Assembly: GCA_027596195.1 (NCBI GenBank)
Contig: JADGJG010000084.1
Coordinates: forward strand, 1 to 48,228
DNA: 48,228 nt
Direction of reading: 5' to 3'
Source: Podochytrium sp. JEL0797
Lineage: Eukaryota; Chytridiomycota; Chytridiomycetes; Chytridiales; Chytriomycetaceae
Position 1 is the first letter of the stretch. The number at the start of each line of letters is the position of its first letter. Of the stretch, positions 22,401 through 32,872 are shown in pieces. Made by a program: the position numbers and the translations under genes. Below the pieces are notes generated by a model, which worked only from the letters and a program-made list of their open reading frames with translations, was not told where the DNA came from and ran no database searches.

Positions 22401-23150
22401 GAACTGCCTCGTGGAGAACCTCAAGAGCCCGATTCTCGACAAGTCTGTGAAGCCGTCGATTCTGTCGACTTTTGGAGACATTGCGATTGCGATTGGGGGC
22501 GAGTTTGAGCCGTTTATTGAGGCTGTGATGGGGATTATTGATGAGGCTGTCAAGTTGGTGTTGGCGATGCCTGTGACGGAGGTGGGTGTCGTTGATTTTT
22601 TTGGCTTTGTTGCCGGAGTGTTGACTTTGATTTCTTTTTTCAGGACCGTTCGTATGATCAGATTGATTACGCCAACTTGCTCAGAGAGGGTATCATTGAA
22701 GGATATGTTGGTATGGCGCAGGGTTTGGCGTCTGGACAGAAGGGTGTGTATTTTTTTGTTAAGGTTTGCGTTTTCGGGGCGAAAAAGTGTTGACCAGTTC
22801 GCGTTTCTTTTGCAGCCCACCTGTTGACCAACTATGTCGAGAGAATGTTCATGTTCATGAACACGATTCAGAACGACCCTGAGCACTCTGAGGGATGTGC
22901 GACGTCGATGGCTGGATTGATTGGGTATGTGCATTTTATTTGGTTCTTGACTTCGCGTTCGAAACTAACTCCCCTTACGTTTAGTGATCTCGCCGAAGCA
23001 TTCCCCGAAGGACACTTGGCTCGTCTCTACACGATGCCGTTCGTTGAGAAGCTGTTGAAGGAGCTGAAGACGATGTACTACAACCAAAAAGCACAAGAGT
23101 TGGCCAAGTGGGCGAGAAAGCGTTGCAAGAGGCAGTTGCTTGTCATCTAA
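19500..23150 (+). CDS. KPNB1: Importin subunit beta-1 (Kap95/KPNB1)
   Basis: About sixteen exons encode a HEAT-repeat karyopherin of about 860 residues, the full family length. The start MTMLSISELLSRTLSP is followed by DAERQLQSLARESF and QYMFLLGQELASEQSPVDIR. The acidic loop EEDEDEDEWNISMAAATCLS lies in the middle and is the importin-beta signature that contacts RanGTP and the IBB domain. Further HEAT repeats read NPDWKFREAAVMAFGSILEG and KDTTAWTLGRISEMM. The C-terminus includes LREGIIEGYVGMAQGL and ends WARKRCKRQLLVI. The last intron (22926-22983) joins MAGLIG to DLAEAFPEGHL. It imports nuclear proteins via importin alpha. Introns are 50-80 nt with GTGAGT-like donors. Confidence 0.96.
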
Positions 23151-23536
23151 AGCGGCTGTCTTGTCCGTGTGTTTTTTGTTTTTCTTGTTGTTCCTCCCCA
23201 TTTTCTCTCCATTTTTTTTTCTGTTTGTAGGTTTCGTTCTTCTTCTTAATTATCCCCCCCTTCTTTATGACCCTCTTATTGACCTCTCTTCTCCTCACTT
23301 TATCAAAACTCATCAGAGTGTGACCTGCAAACTCCCCTTTCCCCTCCCTTCCTTGCCTACCTCCCTCCATTATTTTTGCTCTGCCCAACCCCCTCTTCTC
23401 TACACGCCCTTGTTTTTGGTAAAATAAATGTTTGGCTCTTCCATTTATTCATGAATTAGAATCTGACGAATGGCCGGAGGGGGGTAAGTAAGTGCGCGAT
23501 CGCGTTGCGGTTTTGGAGTTCGAAAAAATCGCAAAA
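23151..23536. other. 3' region of importin beta and upstream region of QCR9
   Basis: A pyrimidine-rich stretch of about 386 bases, mostly T and C on the plus strand, with AATAAA at 23423. No coding sequence is convincing here. It probably holds the importin 3' UTR followed by the QCR9 promoter. Confidence 0.5.
23423..23428 (+). terminator. Candidate polyadenylation signal of importin beta
   Basis: AATAAA lies 272 bases after the importin stop in the pyrimidine-rich tail, which would give the longest 3' UTR seen in the window. Confidence 0.35.
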
Positions 23537-23893
23537 ATGGCCGTCCTCCGTACGCATCTCCTTTCCCCATCCTCTCTCGAGCCGTGGTATACACACTGCG
23601 ATGGATGATTCTAACTGGCTCTTTGTTTGTTGGATCCTCATAGCCATGTTCCGCCGCTCGTCGAGCTTCATTTTGACCATCTTCACCGGAGCGTTTGTGA
23701 CGGAAATCGCCTTTGACGAAGGCACCAAGGCCGTCTGGAACAGCTGGAACAAGGGCGTACGTATTTTGAGCGGATGGTGTTTGGCGGGAGCGTTGAGGGA
23801 AGGAAAGGAACGAGAAACTAATCAGTGCGATCACTTGCTCTTTTTTCTCCACAGCGCCAATGGCAGGACATTCGTTCCAAGTACATCCAATAA
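23537..23893 (+). CDS. QCR9: Cytochrome bc1 complex subunit 9 (QCR9/UQCR10)
   Basis: Three exons (23537-23549, 23644-23756, 23855-23893) encode 54 residues beginning MAVLPMFRRSSSFILTIFTG. The first exon is only 13 nt. The FRRSS start, the single membrane helix (SFILTIFTGAFVTEIAFDEG) and the ending SWNKGRQWQDIRSKYIQ match the small complex III subunit, whose usual length is 55-65 residues. An in-frame ATG at the start of exon 2 could also initiate, giving a 49-residue form. The protein sits in the inner mitochondrial membrane near the Rieske protein and cytochrome c1. Confidence 0.9.
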
Positions 23894-23995
23894 GAAGGCT
23901 GATTTGATTGCTCTTTTTAATCGAACGAAGGAAAGGCAGAGAAGAGAAATGAAATAAACTGATTTGCCTTTTTTTTTCTGTCTCGAAACTTTCCT

Positions 23996-24553
23996 ATGAT
24001 CTCCGCCTTCCGCCGCTGCTTCTCGACAACCCCGCGCGCATCGTACTCGGCCAACATTTACCGCGGCGCCAACATGGACGGCGACATTGCCGTGAAGGGA
24101 AACCAGCCGCCAAAGCGCCTGTTCAAGCCGTACCAAGTGCGTGTCACCACCTAGTAGAGACCACCACTCACCCCTCTCTCTCTCCCCCCCTCTCTCCCTA
24201 CAGACCTATGTGCCCTCCGAACTGAACCAGCAGAACGCGGCCTTCTACCAAAAAGCCAAGGCCAAGGAGCCCAAAGTCGACGTGTTTGCCGTGCTCAACA
24301 TCAACCCGCTCGACATGTACAAAAACGTGCGGCTCCTGTCGCACTTTGTGACAGAGATGGGCCACATTAAGCCGCGGACAGAGACCGGGTTGGGCATTGT
24401 GAATCAAAAGAGACTGTCGAAGGCTATCAAGAGGGCGCAGGCGATGGGTAAGTCGAATGCAGGCGAACGCGTTTTGTTGTGAATACTAATAATGTTTGTT
24501 TTGTAGGATTAATGCCGTATATCTATAAAATGACCTGGCCGAACCAAATGTGA
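23996..24553 (+). CDS. RSM18: Mitochondrial small-subunit ribosomal protein bS18m
   Basis: Three exons (23996-24136, 24204-24447, 24507-24553) encode 143 residues. The start MISAFRRCFSTTPRA is a typical mitochondrial presequence. The C-terminal half carries the bS18 signature: YKNVRLLSHFVTEMGHIKPR, then ETGLGIVNQKRLSKAIKRAQ, then AMGLMPYIYK. bS18 sits on the platform of the mitoribosomal small subunit with bS6 and uS11. The last intron has a near-perfect TACTAAT branch site. AATAAA follows at 24590. It lies 100 bases after QCR9 on the same strand. Confidence 0.92.
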
Positions 24554-24589
24554 TTCTGAAAAACGAGAAATTCGAATATCGAAAAATGC

Positions 24590-24595
24590 AATAAA
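24590..24595 (+). terminator. Polyadenylation signal of bS18m
   Basis: AATAAA lies 36 bases after the TGA. The next gene, on the opposite strand, ends at 24617, so the two transcripts almost certainly overlap at their 3' ends. Confidence 0.5.
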
Positions 24596-24616
24596 ATCAG
24601 ATTCCTTCTCCCATCA

Positions 24617-27008
24617 TCAATGCTTGATTTGGATTCCCGTGCTTTGATTCTTGTCGTTGGCCATCGCGTGGAAGAGTTTTCTGCGATTCAATGTGCCTTG
24701 CTTTGGGTTGCTAATCTCCGTCGCTGGAAGCTCGTGGCCCGTCTTGTACAAGTTGTTTGTGAGTAACGAAGGTCGGACGACATTTTTCGACTCCTGTTTG
24801 TAGTTTTGGTGGTAGGGCGCCACCGATAACGGCACCGCTTCATCAAGGGCAACCTCGGCATCCTCTTGCACCATTTTCAACACATCATTGGCGCGTTTGG
24901 AGAGCCGTTTCGGGTCGGGCAGGTTCAAGTTGCGACTGTTCCAAGTGAATTTGGACTGTTTCTGGCTCACAGTGTCTTCCCCACCCGTGAACGGTTTGGC
25001 CGGCTTTGCGCTCGGAATCGTCTTCACCACGGGTGGTTTCTTGTGCGTGGAGTTGAGGAACTTTCGTAGAAATGTGTAGCGACTCTGAGACTCGGCATAC
25101 GTTTCGGCGAGGGACAGGCAAACGTATTTGAAAAGGAATGACACGCGACGCGGGTGGTGGTGGTGGTTAGAAAAGGAGGTGGCGGCAGTCAGGAGGTGTT
25201 GGACTTTGGGGTGTTGTTCGATTTCGCGACGCTCGCGGAGGGCTTCGTGGGCGAGGAGGCCGATGGAGTCGGATTTGTTGTGTAAGTAGATTTCTCCGAG
25301 ACAGATTGCGGCGGCGGCGCGGACGCGCCAGTAGTCGTCTGTGGTGGAATCTTTGTCGTCTTTCTCAATGAGAACGAGAAGACCTTGTTCGAGTGCGATT
25401 TTTCGAACTGTCGAGGATTCGGTGGTGAGGACAGTTGCTCCCAAGCACATGATGGCGCAAAAGGACCATTGCCAGCATTCAGGATCGAGTTGTTTGATGA
25501 GGCCAAGAAACAGTTGGCATGCTTGTTCGTTTGTGGACGTTCCTGCCGCCAATAACTTGAGGAATTTGTATCCAAGGTGCCTGTTTGTTCAAAAATCAAT
25601 CTCCCACGTCCTTCAACAGGAAAATAATCTAGATACAAAACCATTCTTGCTTCTCTTTCAGGTCGTTCAAAATTCCCGAGAAAGGTCCGAGTTTGTCGGA
25701 AATCTCCAAGTTTGGAGACATGCGCGTGATTTGAGAAAGCAAGGAGAGCGCGACGGGTGTAGCCATCAGCTCTTCCGATTCCACTTTCGCCATCATGAGC
25801 CAGTGAATCTATGCATTTTAAAATCAGAGAAGGTGTGGCAACTTTTCTCCTTGTTTTCTTACGGTTTCGATGGAGCTCGTGATTACTTGCGTGATGAATG
25901 GGTCATCAGTTTCGAGATATAAAAGATTCTCGTTGAACAGCCGTTGAAACGCGCCCTGGACTTCTCCGGGAATAAAAAATGACTTGATATCGCACGCGTA
26001 TTCCAATCGTTGAACTGCCAAGCCGATGCACTATTCGACTAGGTGAGACTTCAAGAGGCAGAAATTAGCGCTTACAATTGCCAACTGCTCCAAAAACTCA
26101 TCCACAGGAATATGGAGCGACTGATCTGGTCTTTTTCCAGTTTCAGTCTCTGCTGTTGCGCGCTTGATTCGACGTGCTTCGATTGCACCCTCAAGCACAT
26201 CCCCCAGCTCCTTCACCAAAAGCAGCAAACTTGCAACTTCCCCTGCTCGGAGTGTTATCGTGCTGTATATGATTCATGGATTTCTTACCGTCGTCCGCCC
26301 CCAATTCATTCGTATCCAACGCCTCAATCAACAAGGCAATACATTTTGCTCTAATAACCCTCGATCGAGCCGTAGCCAACGCCAGCAATGACCTTCGGGC
26401 TATATAATTTCGCGAAATTTGTCGGTGAGAACGCCATCCCGAAAAACGGCGAATCAAAAAATAAAAGAAACCTTGAGCTGCATATCTCCGCGTTTGCGTT
26501 CTCACCGCCAAGTTCTTTTTCGCGTTACTCGATTCATCCCTGTTTTTGGCGTTGGGATCGGAAGAATCGACTTTGGAACGCGCTCCGGCGCTGGAAATCC
26601 GTTTTTTGAACGCGCTCTGTTTTTGTTCCTTTGCAGCGTGTCGCATTGGGTCTTTGCGTTGGGGATCAACTAAGGCAGGGAGTTGCGCCATGCGGGTGTC
26701 AGAAGAATATTGCTCAACCAGTGTGAGCGCGTAGCCACTCAACTGATTTTTGAAGCCAGAACCAAATCCTCCAAGCGACTCAACACATCGAGCGCGATCG
26801 TGTCGAGATTCTGTCTCATTTCGGGGCAGATTTCCTGGTTGAAGACTTGCACAAAGTCCGAGACGGTCGAAGGAATGGAGACTCGCACGGTGGGGATTCG
26901 TTTGAGTTTCTGTGAGGCTGGAAGTTGGGGGGATTTGGGGTTGTTGGAGGTGGCTCCTGCGGGTTGCATGGCCCATGCGTGTTGGACGAGAACGGTGATG
27001 AAAGTCAT
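24617..27008 (-). CDS. Uncharacterised alpha-helical (ARM/HEAT-like) protein
   Basis: Seven exons (27008-26744, 26669-26472, 26399-26289, 26242-26076, 26030-25863, 25808-25637, 25580-24617) encode about 681 residues in one consistent frame. The protein is mostly helical, with repeats suggestive of an ARM/HEAT solenoid (LLALATARSRVIRAKCIALL, CWQWSFCAIMCLGATVL, YWRVRAAAAICLGEIYLHN). The C-terminal 200 residues are basic and probably disordered. No signal peptide is seen. I do not recognise the family. There is a faint resemblance in length and pattern to the cilium-associated TMEM232 group, but no motif proves it. The start is the ATG nearest the first conserved-looking segment; another lies 27 bases upstream. 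Confidence 0.75.
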
Positions 27009-27569
27009 TGTGTTGTGGAACTGGAATAATGGCACAGGCGTTTTTGTCTACTTTCTCAAAGATCTACAACGAAATGGATGGCGCGTACTTTCATGGATAT
27101 AGATACGTGATTCTAGAATGCCTCCAATTGGTCTCTAGAGGCACCATTCCATTAATTTTTAAGAAATTATACCGCGAAGCTCAGGCGATAAGTGCGACAA
27201 TGGATGGACCAGGCATGGAAACACCAGGGAAAGAATCCGAGCTTACAATCATTAATATATCGCCACGAAACTCGCCTTATAACCATTTCGATGCACCCCG
27301 GAGCGTTCATTGCCATATAATTCGTTCTCTTATCCCTTTCCCCCACGAGCTCCTATATAAAGGCGCTCGTGAGTACTTCGAAACTGTATTTCCAAATCCA
27401 CTTCAAGAGTGAGCCAGCAGCCCATGGATTGGACATCAACACGAGATCCCCGTTCCCCGGTCCCGTTCGCCTGGCTCCTGCGACTCGGAAGGGTTGGTCA
27501 TCGAGTTTTCTGCCAAGTTACCTGGGCCGGACGTATTCCATTCTCCTTTATATCAACGAAATAGGCGAA
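27009..27569. other. Divergent intergenic region with a short open frame
   Basis: This 561-base gap separates two divergent genes of unknown function. A plus-strand frame from an ATG at 27080 to 27412 reads MDGAYFHGYRYVILECLQLV and continues for about 110 residues without a stop. It lacks a recognised domain, and its end crosses a TATA element, so it may be chance. No other gene is visible. Confidence 0.3.
27353..27362 (+). promoter_or_regulatory. TATA box (CTATATAAAG)
   Basis: A canonical TATATAAAG lies about 210 bases upstream of the coiled-coil gene starting at 27570, oriented toward it. It is the clearest TATA element in the window. A 5' UTR of roughly 180 bases, or a small upstream intron, would be implied. 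Confidence 0.5.
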
Positions 27570-28389
27570 ATGACAAAAGTGTATTTCAGCAGCGAACTCG
27601 ATACACTTGGGGTTTCATCTGGTGAGGGGGAAACAAACTCCAAAACAGCCCGCCGCCTGCAAGAACTCGAATTCGATCTCGTTCTTGTCACGAGTCACCT
27701 TCAAACTCTTGCGGCGCACTATTTCGACCTGCTCAGAATGTTTGATCGTGAAGTCGCAAGTCCCTTCCCTCCCTTCCTCCCTTCCCAAAATTGTTTAATG
27801 TTTCCCTATAAAATAGAAAGAGAATGAGTTCGTTGCGGTGAAATCTGTTTTGGTTGCAGTTCGCATTTTCTGAAAGCATTTCAATTTTGTAGTTCGCTGA
27901 GTTGCTTTTCGCGCTCGCGATGGAATCGGTGCATGCGGATCCTCGGCCGCGTTTGGTGGCTTTTCAGCAGCAACTCATCAACAAGCTCGAAAAAGAACTG
28001 GACCTTCTTAAAGATGGAAAATTGCGGAGGGTGTGGACAGCAAGCAGCAAGGCTTTAAACGCGTTCCAGAGGTTTGCCCCCCTCCCTTTTTCCCCCTCCG
28101 TCTCAATAAAATTGCTTGATAGATGGAAGAACGCGCGAAGACGGACGCCCAGGTGATCACGGAGATTGAAAAAATGAGACGCAGCAACTTTGAGGAAGGA
28201 ACATGGTCTCATCGAAGCTCATTGAAGGAACGAAAGATTCCTAGCCAGCAATCTGAACGCCTGCAAGAAGAAGATTCGCAAAGCGGCTCTTCTCAAATGG
28301 AAGCACCAGAATCGAGAGCATCGAATCAAGTCCAAACAGGCGCTGAACTGAACTTTGTGAATATTAAACCTATGGATAAAAAGTTGTAG
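27570..28389 (+). CDS. Uncharacterised coiled-coil protein, 3' end unresolved
   Basis: Exon 1 (27570-27752) reads MTKVYFSSELDTLGVSSGEG and then a helical segment (RRLQELEFDLVLVTSHLQTL). Exon 2 (27893-28030) continues in frame with FAELLFALAMESVHADPRPR and a Lys/Glu-rich coiled coil. Exon 3 starts at 28123 with MEERAKTDAQVITEIEKMRR. Beyond about 28197 the open frame to 28389 loses heptad character. A different frame instead reads NLNACKKKIRKAALLKWKHQ, which would continue the coiled coil and end near 28354. Either a 43-base intron (about 28207-28249) or indels in the sequence would connect them. I do not recognise the family. The size (roughly 170-200 residues) and charge suit a structural or complex-forming subunit. 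Confidence 0.55.
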
Positions 28390-28816
28390 TACTTGGATAC
28401 ATCGACCCAGCTCTGGATTGCCAATTGATCCAGACGATTTCTCATGGGACATTTCACGGTGACGAACAATAAAATTGTAGCAATGTCGTTTTTGGTCATG
28501 AGACTGAGGCGTCGGACGCGGCGTGGGAATATTTTCAACTAGAAAAGGGAAAGTGTGTTATAAAGTATGTTAAATTAGTCAGCTTTTGATCGCATTTCAA
28601 GTCGCCTGTTCCACCGTCCACCCTTCGGGAGAAAACGGAACTCAAAGGTCGGGGGATATCGGAAGGGTCGAATTTCCCCCCCCGAAAAATCTCTTTCGAA
28701 AGCATCGAATCCGTGAGTTTTGATCCATCTTCTTTCGCACTTGGAGAGGACTGCCTTCCGTGCTCGCAGCTTCTTTGCTTAGAGTAGATGATTCACAACT
28801 CACTCCTGACACAGCC
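28390..28816. other. Intergenic region upstream of acetoacetyl-CoA synthetase
   Basis: About 427 bases with no convincing coding sequence on either strand. It includes a short C run and GAAAAATC elements near 28678-28690. It should contain the promoter of the downstream gene. Confidence 0.45.
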
Positions 28817-30979
28817 ATGCTCACGAACGACTCGACCTCCCTTCTTTGGAAGGCCTCTGCCCCGTCTTCCATGACTGCGTTCCGCGAATATGTCAACTCT
28901 ACCCGAAATGTGAACCTGGCCAACTACGAGGACCTGTGGAACTGGTCTGTCACGGAAACCGAAAAGTTTTGGGAGAGTGTGTGGTACTTCACAGAGATGG
29001 TTGCGTCGGAGCCCTTCGACAAGGTGCTGGAAGACGCCCCGATGGCCAAGATCCCGAAATGGTTCATTGGGAGTCGCCTCAACTATGCCGAAAACATGCT
29101 GTAAGTTTGCCGTGATCGACCACGATCGCTTGCCGTGTTTTGATCAAGTGATTTTTTCGCAGGCGGTTCCGTGACGATCGCGTTGCCATAATTACTGCCA
29201 CAGAAGCCGGCCTCGGTGTCCAGTATACGTATGCCGAGCTGCACGAACAAGTGCGAATCTGTGCCAATGCACTCAAATCCATCGGGTTGCAGAAGGACGA
29301 CGTTGTCGCCGGTTACATCTCCAACTCGGCTGAGGCAATCATCGCCATGCTTGCCACTGCCTCCATCGGCGCCATTTGGTCTTCCTGTGCACCCGATCTC
29401 GGTCCCACCGGCGTGATCGACCGATTCGGCCAAATCAAGCCCAAGGTTCTGTTCACCATCAACGCGGTCCTCTACAACGGCAAAGTTCACAGCCATATGG
29501 AGAAGGCGAAATCTGTCGCGTCTGGTCTTCCAAGCCTCGAGTGCGTTGTCGTCATCAAATCCGCCGAGCAAGAATTCTCGGTTTCCGAGATTTCGAAGGG
29601 AATCACGTACGAGGATTTCATGGCCAAAAGTGGCCCGGAGGAGCTCGTGTTTGAGCAGCTTCCATTCTCCCACCCTCTGTTTGTCTTGTACTCATCGGGG
29701 ACGACGGGCAAGCCGAAATGCATTGTCCACTCCGGCGCCGGTGTTCTCCTCCAGCACAAGAAGGAGCACATTATTCACGGGGGTATGACTCGCGAGGACG
29801 TCTTCTTTTACTACACTACCACTTCTTGGATGATGTGGCAGTGGCTCGTCGGAGGTCTTGCGGCTGGCGCCACGATTGTTGTGTACGATGGCAGTCCGTT
29901 CAAGTCGGCCCCCACCCGCCTTTGGGACTTGGCTGATGAGCTGAAAATCACGCACTTTGGAGCTTCTGCAAAGTATCTTCAAACCGTGCAAGAGCTGAAA
30001 CAGTCTCCCATGACGACTCACGATTTGAGTTCCATTCGGCAAATCTATTCCACCGGCTCGCCTCTCCACCCGGAGCAATACGATTACGTGTATAGCTCCA
30101 TCAAGAAGGACGTTTTGCTTGGATCAATTACCGGTGGAACGGACATTTGCAGTTTGTTTGCGGGTCACCAAGTCGAAGGGGGTGAGTTTCTGTTTATTGG
30201 AGCGAATTCCAGGGTTTAATGTCTGACGCGTATTCTTTTCCAGCTGTTCACCGTGGTGAAATCATGTGTCGCTGCCTTGGAATGAGCATCGAGTCGTGGG
30301 ACGACAACGGCAAGCCTGTGGTTGGCCAACCAGGTGACTTGGTTTGCACGAAACCATTCCCATGCATGCCCGTCTTTTTCTGGGACGACGAGAGTGGCGA
30401 GAAATACCGTGCTGCGTACTTTGACAACTTTGAAAACATCTGGTTCCACGGCGACTTTATGGACGTGAATAAGCACACGGGAGGAGTTGTCATGCTTGGA
30501 CGCAGTGACGGCACGTTGAAGCCGAATGGTGTCCGTTTTGGAAGCGCTGATTTGTACAATGTGATGGTCCACTTTGTTGCAGATGTTCCGGATTCTCTTG
30601 TGGTGGGTTCCTCCTTTTTTCACGCGCGCGACGAGTTGAAAAACCTAAACGTTTCTTCACACTCTCTCAGGTCGGCCAACAATTCAACAATGACGAACGC
30701 GTCATTATGTTCTGCAAAATGGCCGACGGCAAGGAGTTTGATGCAGACCTCGAAAAGAAAATCAAGAGCAAGATCCGCGAAGCACTCTCTGCCCGTCATG
30801 TTCCTGCTGTTATTCTTGCGGTCCAAGACATTCCCTACACGCTCACTGGCAAGAAGGTCGAAATCGCCGTCAAGAAAATCCTCAAGGGCGAGAAAAACTT
30901 GGCTCGCACCGCGTTGGCGAACCCAGACTCTCTCGATATTTACATCCGCCTTTATGAGACTGTGCTTTCCAACAAATAA
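28817..30979 (+). CDS. AACS: Acetoacetyl-CoA synthetase
   Basis: Four exons (28817-29100, 29163-30181, 30244-30602, 30671-30979) encode 656 residues, the usual length. It is an ANL-superfamily adenylating enzyme that activates acetoacetate to its CoA thioester using ATP, probably in the cytosol. The N-terminal region has FREYVNSTRNVNLANYEDLW and WFIGSRLNYAENML, typical of this subfamily. The ATP-binding P-loop is LYSSGTTGKPKCIVHSGAGV, followed by YTTTSWMMWQWLVGGLAAGA, GGTDICSLFAG and HGDFMDVN. The C-terminal lid has AYPYTLTGKK-like spacing in DIPYTLTGKKVEIAVKKIL with the acyl-adenylate Lys. An in-frame ATG 57 bases upstream is less likely. The stop overlaps an AATAAA. Confidence 0.95.
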
Positions 30980-31097
30980 AGGATATTTTTCTACTTTCAC
31001 CAGAATTCTCTCTTTTTCGCATTTTCACAGTGAGTTTCCGTTATGAGTATTGACATACTTACTGCAGTCGAATAGCTTCTCTCTGGTGTGGGTGCGC

Positions 31098-31690
31098 ATG
31101 CAAAGCGAAATGCTTGCTGCGTTCCGGACCTTCCTCCGTTGGTAAGACGTTTAATCGGGACGAATTGTTGGAGCGCGTTGCCACTGTTGGTTGTACTGCA
31201 GACGCAAAGGAGAAAGTGAATTACTATCAGGTGAGGCTCTTTGAGTTGCGGAAAAAGTGGTGTCTGGCGTGGGTGAATATGTGCTTTAAGATGAAGAGCC
31301 ACATGAGCGGGCGAGTCAAGAAATACTAGGACCTCATCAAGCTAAGAGGCAGTAATTTATCAAGTACATTAAGTTGAGCCAGGCCAAATGGAATGGCAAC
31401 GTCGCTTTCTTTGACGCTCAACATGCGATCAGATTGCCAGCCGATTTTCACGATCAAATCGCAACTATGTTCAAGCTGATTCTTATGACCATTCAAAAAA
31501 AAACTTGTGCAAGCAACAGGTATTTGACGCTCTCATCCGACTCGTTCATTGCTTTCCCAAGGAGTTGGGAATTCAACCGCGTTTTTGGCTGACGACCCCG
31601 ACAAGGATCCTGGCGATTTGGGTTTGTGTGGTGTGGAGTTGGACGACGGTGAGGTGATTTTTGGGGAATCTGGTGGAGAGAATATTGGTG
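31098..31690 (+). pseudogene. Possible broken or unresolved gene
   Basis: Several protein-like pieces occur on the plus strand in different frames. They are KTFNRDELLERVATVGCTAD to a possible donor near 31230, DLIKLRG after an acceptor near 31329, then WNGNVAFFDAQHAIRLPADF with HDQIATMFKLILMTIQKK, and finally FLADDPDKDPGDLGLCGVEL up to a GTGAGT at 31696. No single frame with sensible introns joins them all, and there is no clear start. They may be exons of a real but divergent gene, or the remains of one. I do not recognise the family. Confidence 0.35.
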
Positions 31691-31917
31691 GCGACGTGAG
31701 TGATTTTTCAATTTTTCTGGACAAGAATGGATCCATCCTTTCGTCACATTTCAGAGTTTTTCTTAAGCAAATGCAAAAACGACAAAAAATCAAAAAACGC
31801 TCAGAGCTCATGCAAAACAGATTCAAAAAACAAAAATTCCAGAAAACCAACGATTTCAAACATTCATGCCTCGATCGGTGATCTTTTTTTCGCGCTCGGT
31901 TTCATCACGGAGTTAAC

Positions 31918-32333
31918 CATCAAAAAGTTTTGAAGTTCCAGAGAGTAAAGCTCTGAGACCTTCCAGTTGCTCTTCGAGTCTTGAGATCTCCTCATTGCGC
32001 TCTGTTTCGTCGTGTGAATAATAGAAATTAGGCTTTTTCGAGGGGCAACAAGCCATCAAGCTGGGTGTTGAGTTCGGCGACCTCAATCTCCAAGGAAGCC
32101 ATGGTCTGCTGAACAACTCGAGCCTTGCCAACCTTTCTCGCTCGATAATTTGTCGAATTGATCCTTTTTGGCTCCATTTGGCGACGTTTTTGCTTGTCTC
32201 TTGATCCTGGACAGCCTGAAGTTCGCAAAACTGTTGAGGGGTCCATTGGAGCAACTGCCCTGCAGTAACGACGTTGCTAGGACTGGCCGACTGCGCCTGG
32301 TTCACAATATCGTCAAAGAGCTGGTCTGTGTTC
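31918..32333 (-). pseudogene. Small basic/coiled-coil (bZIP-like) locus with two frame changes
   Basis: From the ATG at 32333 the protein reads MNTDQLFDDIVNQAQSASPS and on to a Gln-rich stretch ending QAVQDQETSK. A different frame then gives a basic segment (KRRQMEPKRINSTNYRARK) and a Leu-spaced helix (MASLEIEVAELNTQLDGLL). The original frame returns for ERNEEISRLEEQLEGLRALL and a stop at 31918. Both frame changes fall at runs of five A, so one missing and one extra base would reconcile them. The layout resembles a bZIP factor, but the exact bZIP spacing is not met. It could be sequencing error, a pseudogene, or an intron I cannot place. Confidence 0.4.
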
Positions 32334-32872
32334 ATTTTTTTTTGATAAATGTTGATGCGGGTGCCTGAGCCAAGTCTTTGAGTCTCTACTCGACTTACTC
32401 GCACTTGCCAAAGTTGCAGACAAATAGCTTCGTGCCGGTTTAGGTGCACATGTGGACAGTGAGATGGGAGAGTTGGGTATCGCGTACTCGCACTTGTCAC
32501 GTATGTAGAAAAGATAGACGGGAAAGAGCATGCTTGCGTGGGTCAATGTCCGCGACGGCATTCCTTCTAAGGGCATGCATTCCGCCACACTTGGTACTAA
32601 TATCCAATAGGAGTGTTAATTTCGTAGGAGGAATAGGGGGAGGAGGGCAGGGTGTCCTCACAGAATGGAATCGCAGATTTCGTCGGCAATCGACTTCCTC
32701 AGCTAAGGGTGCATGTACGAGAGATGCAACCGCCATTTTTTCTTTCGATATTGATCCTGTTGACAAGTTGTCCAAAGTTCGGAGAAGTCAAGTCGACATT
32801 TCAAGGGGGCGAACACTTGAGAACGCATCCCAAAAAAAAACAAATCAAATACATCTCACCTCAACTGCGAAC
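32334..32872. other. Intergenic region upstream of PRP31
   Basis: About 539 bases. Short open frames exist on both strands, but none shows a recognisable domain or credible splice structure. It probably contains the PRP31 promoter and the 5' region of the small minus-strand locus. Confidence 0.4.

Noticed and set aside
26191..26976. A long minus-strand frame of 261 codons
   Set aside because: It reads through two introns of the helical-repeat gene; only parts of it are exons.
28420..28560. A minus-strand frame (28326-28538) as a small gene
   Set aside because: It overlaps the end of the coiled-coil gene, has no splice support and its composition is not protein-like.
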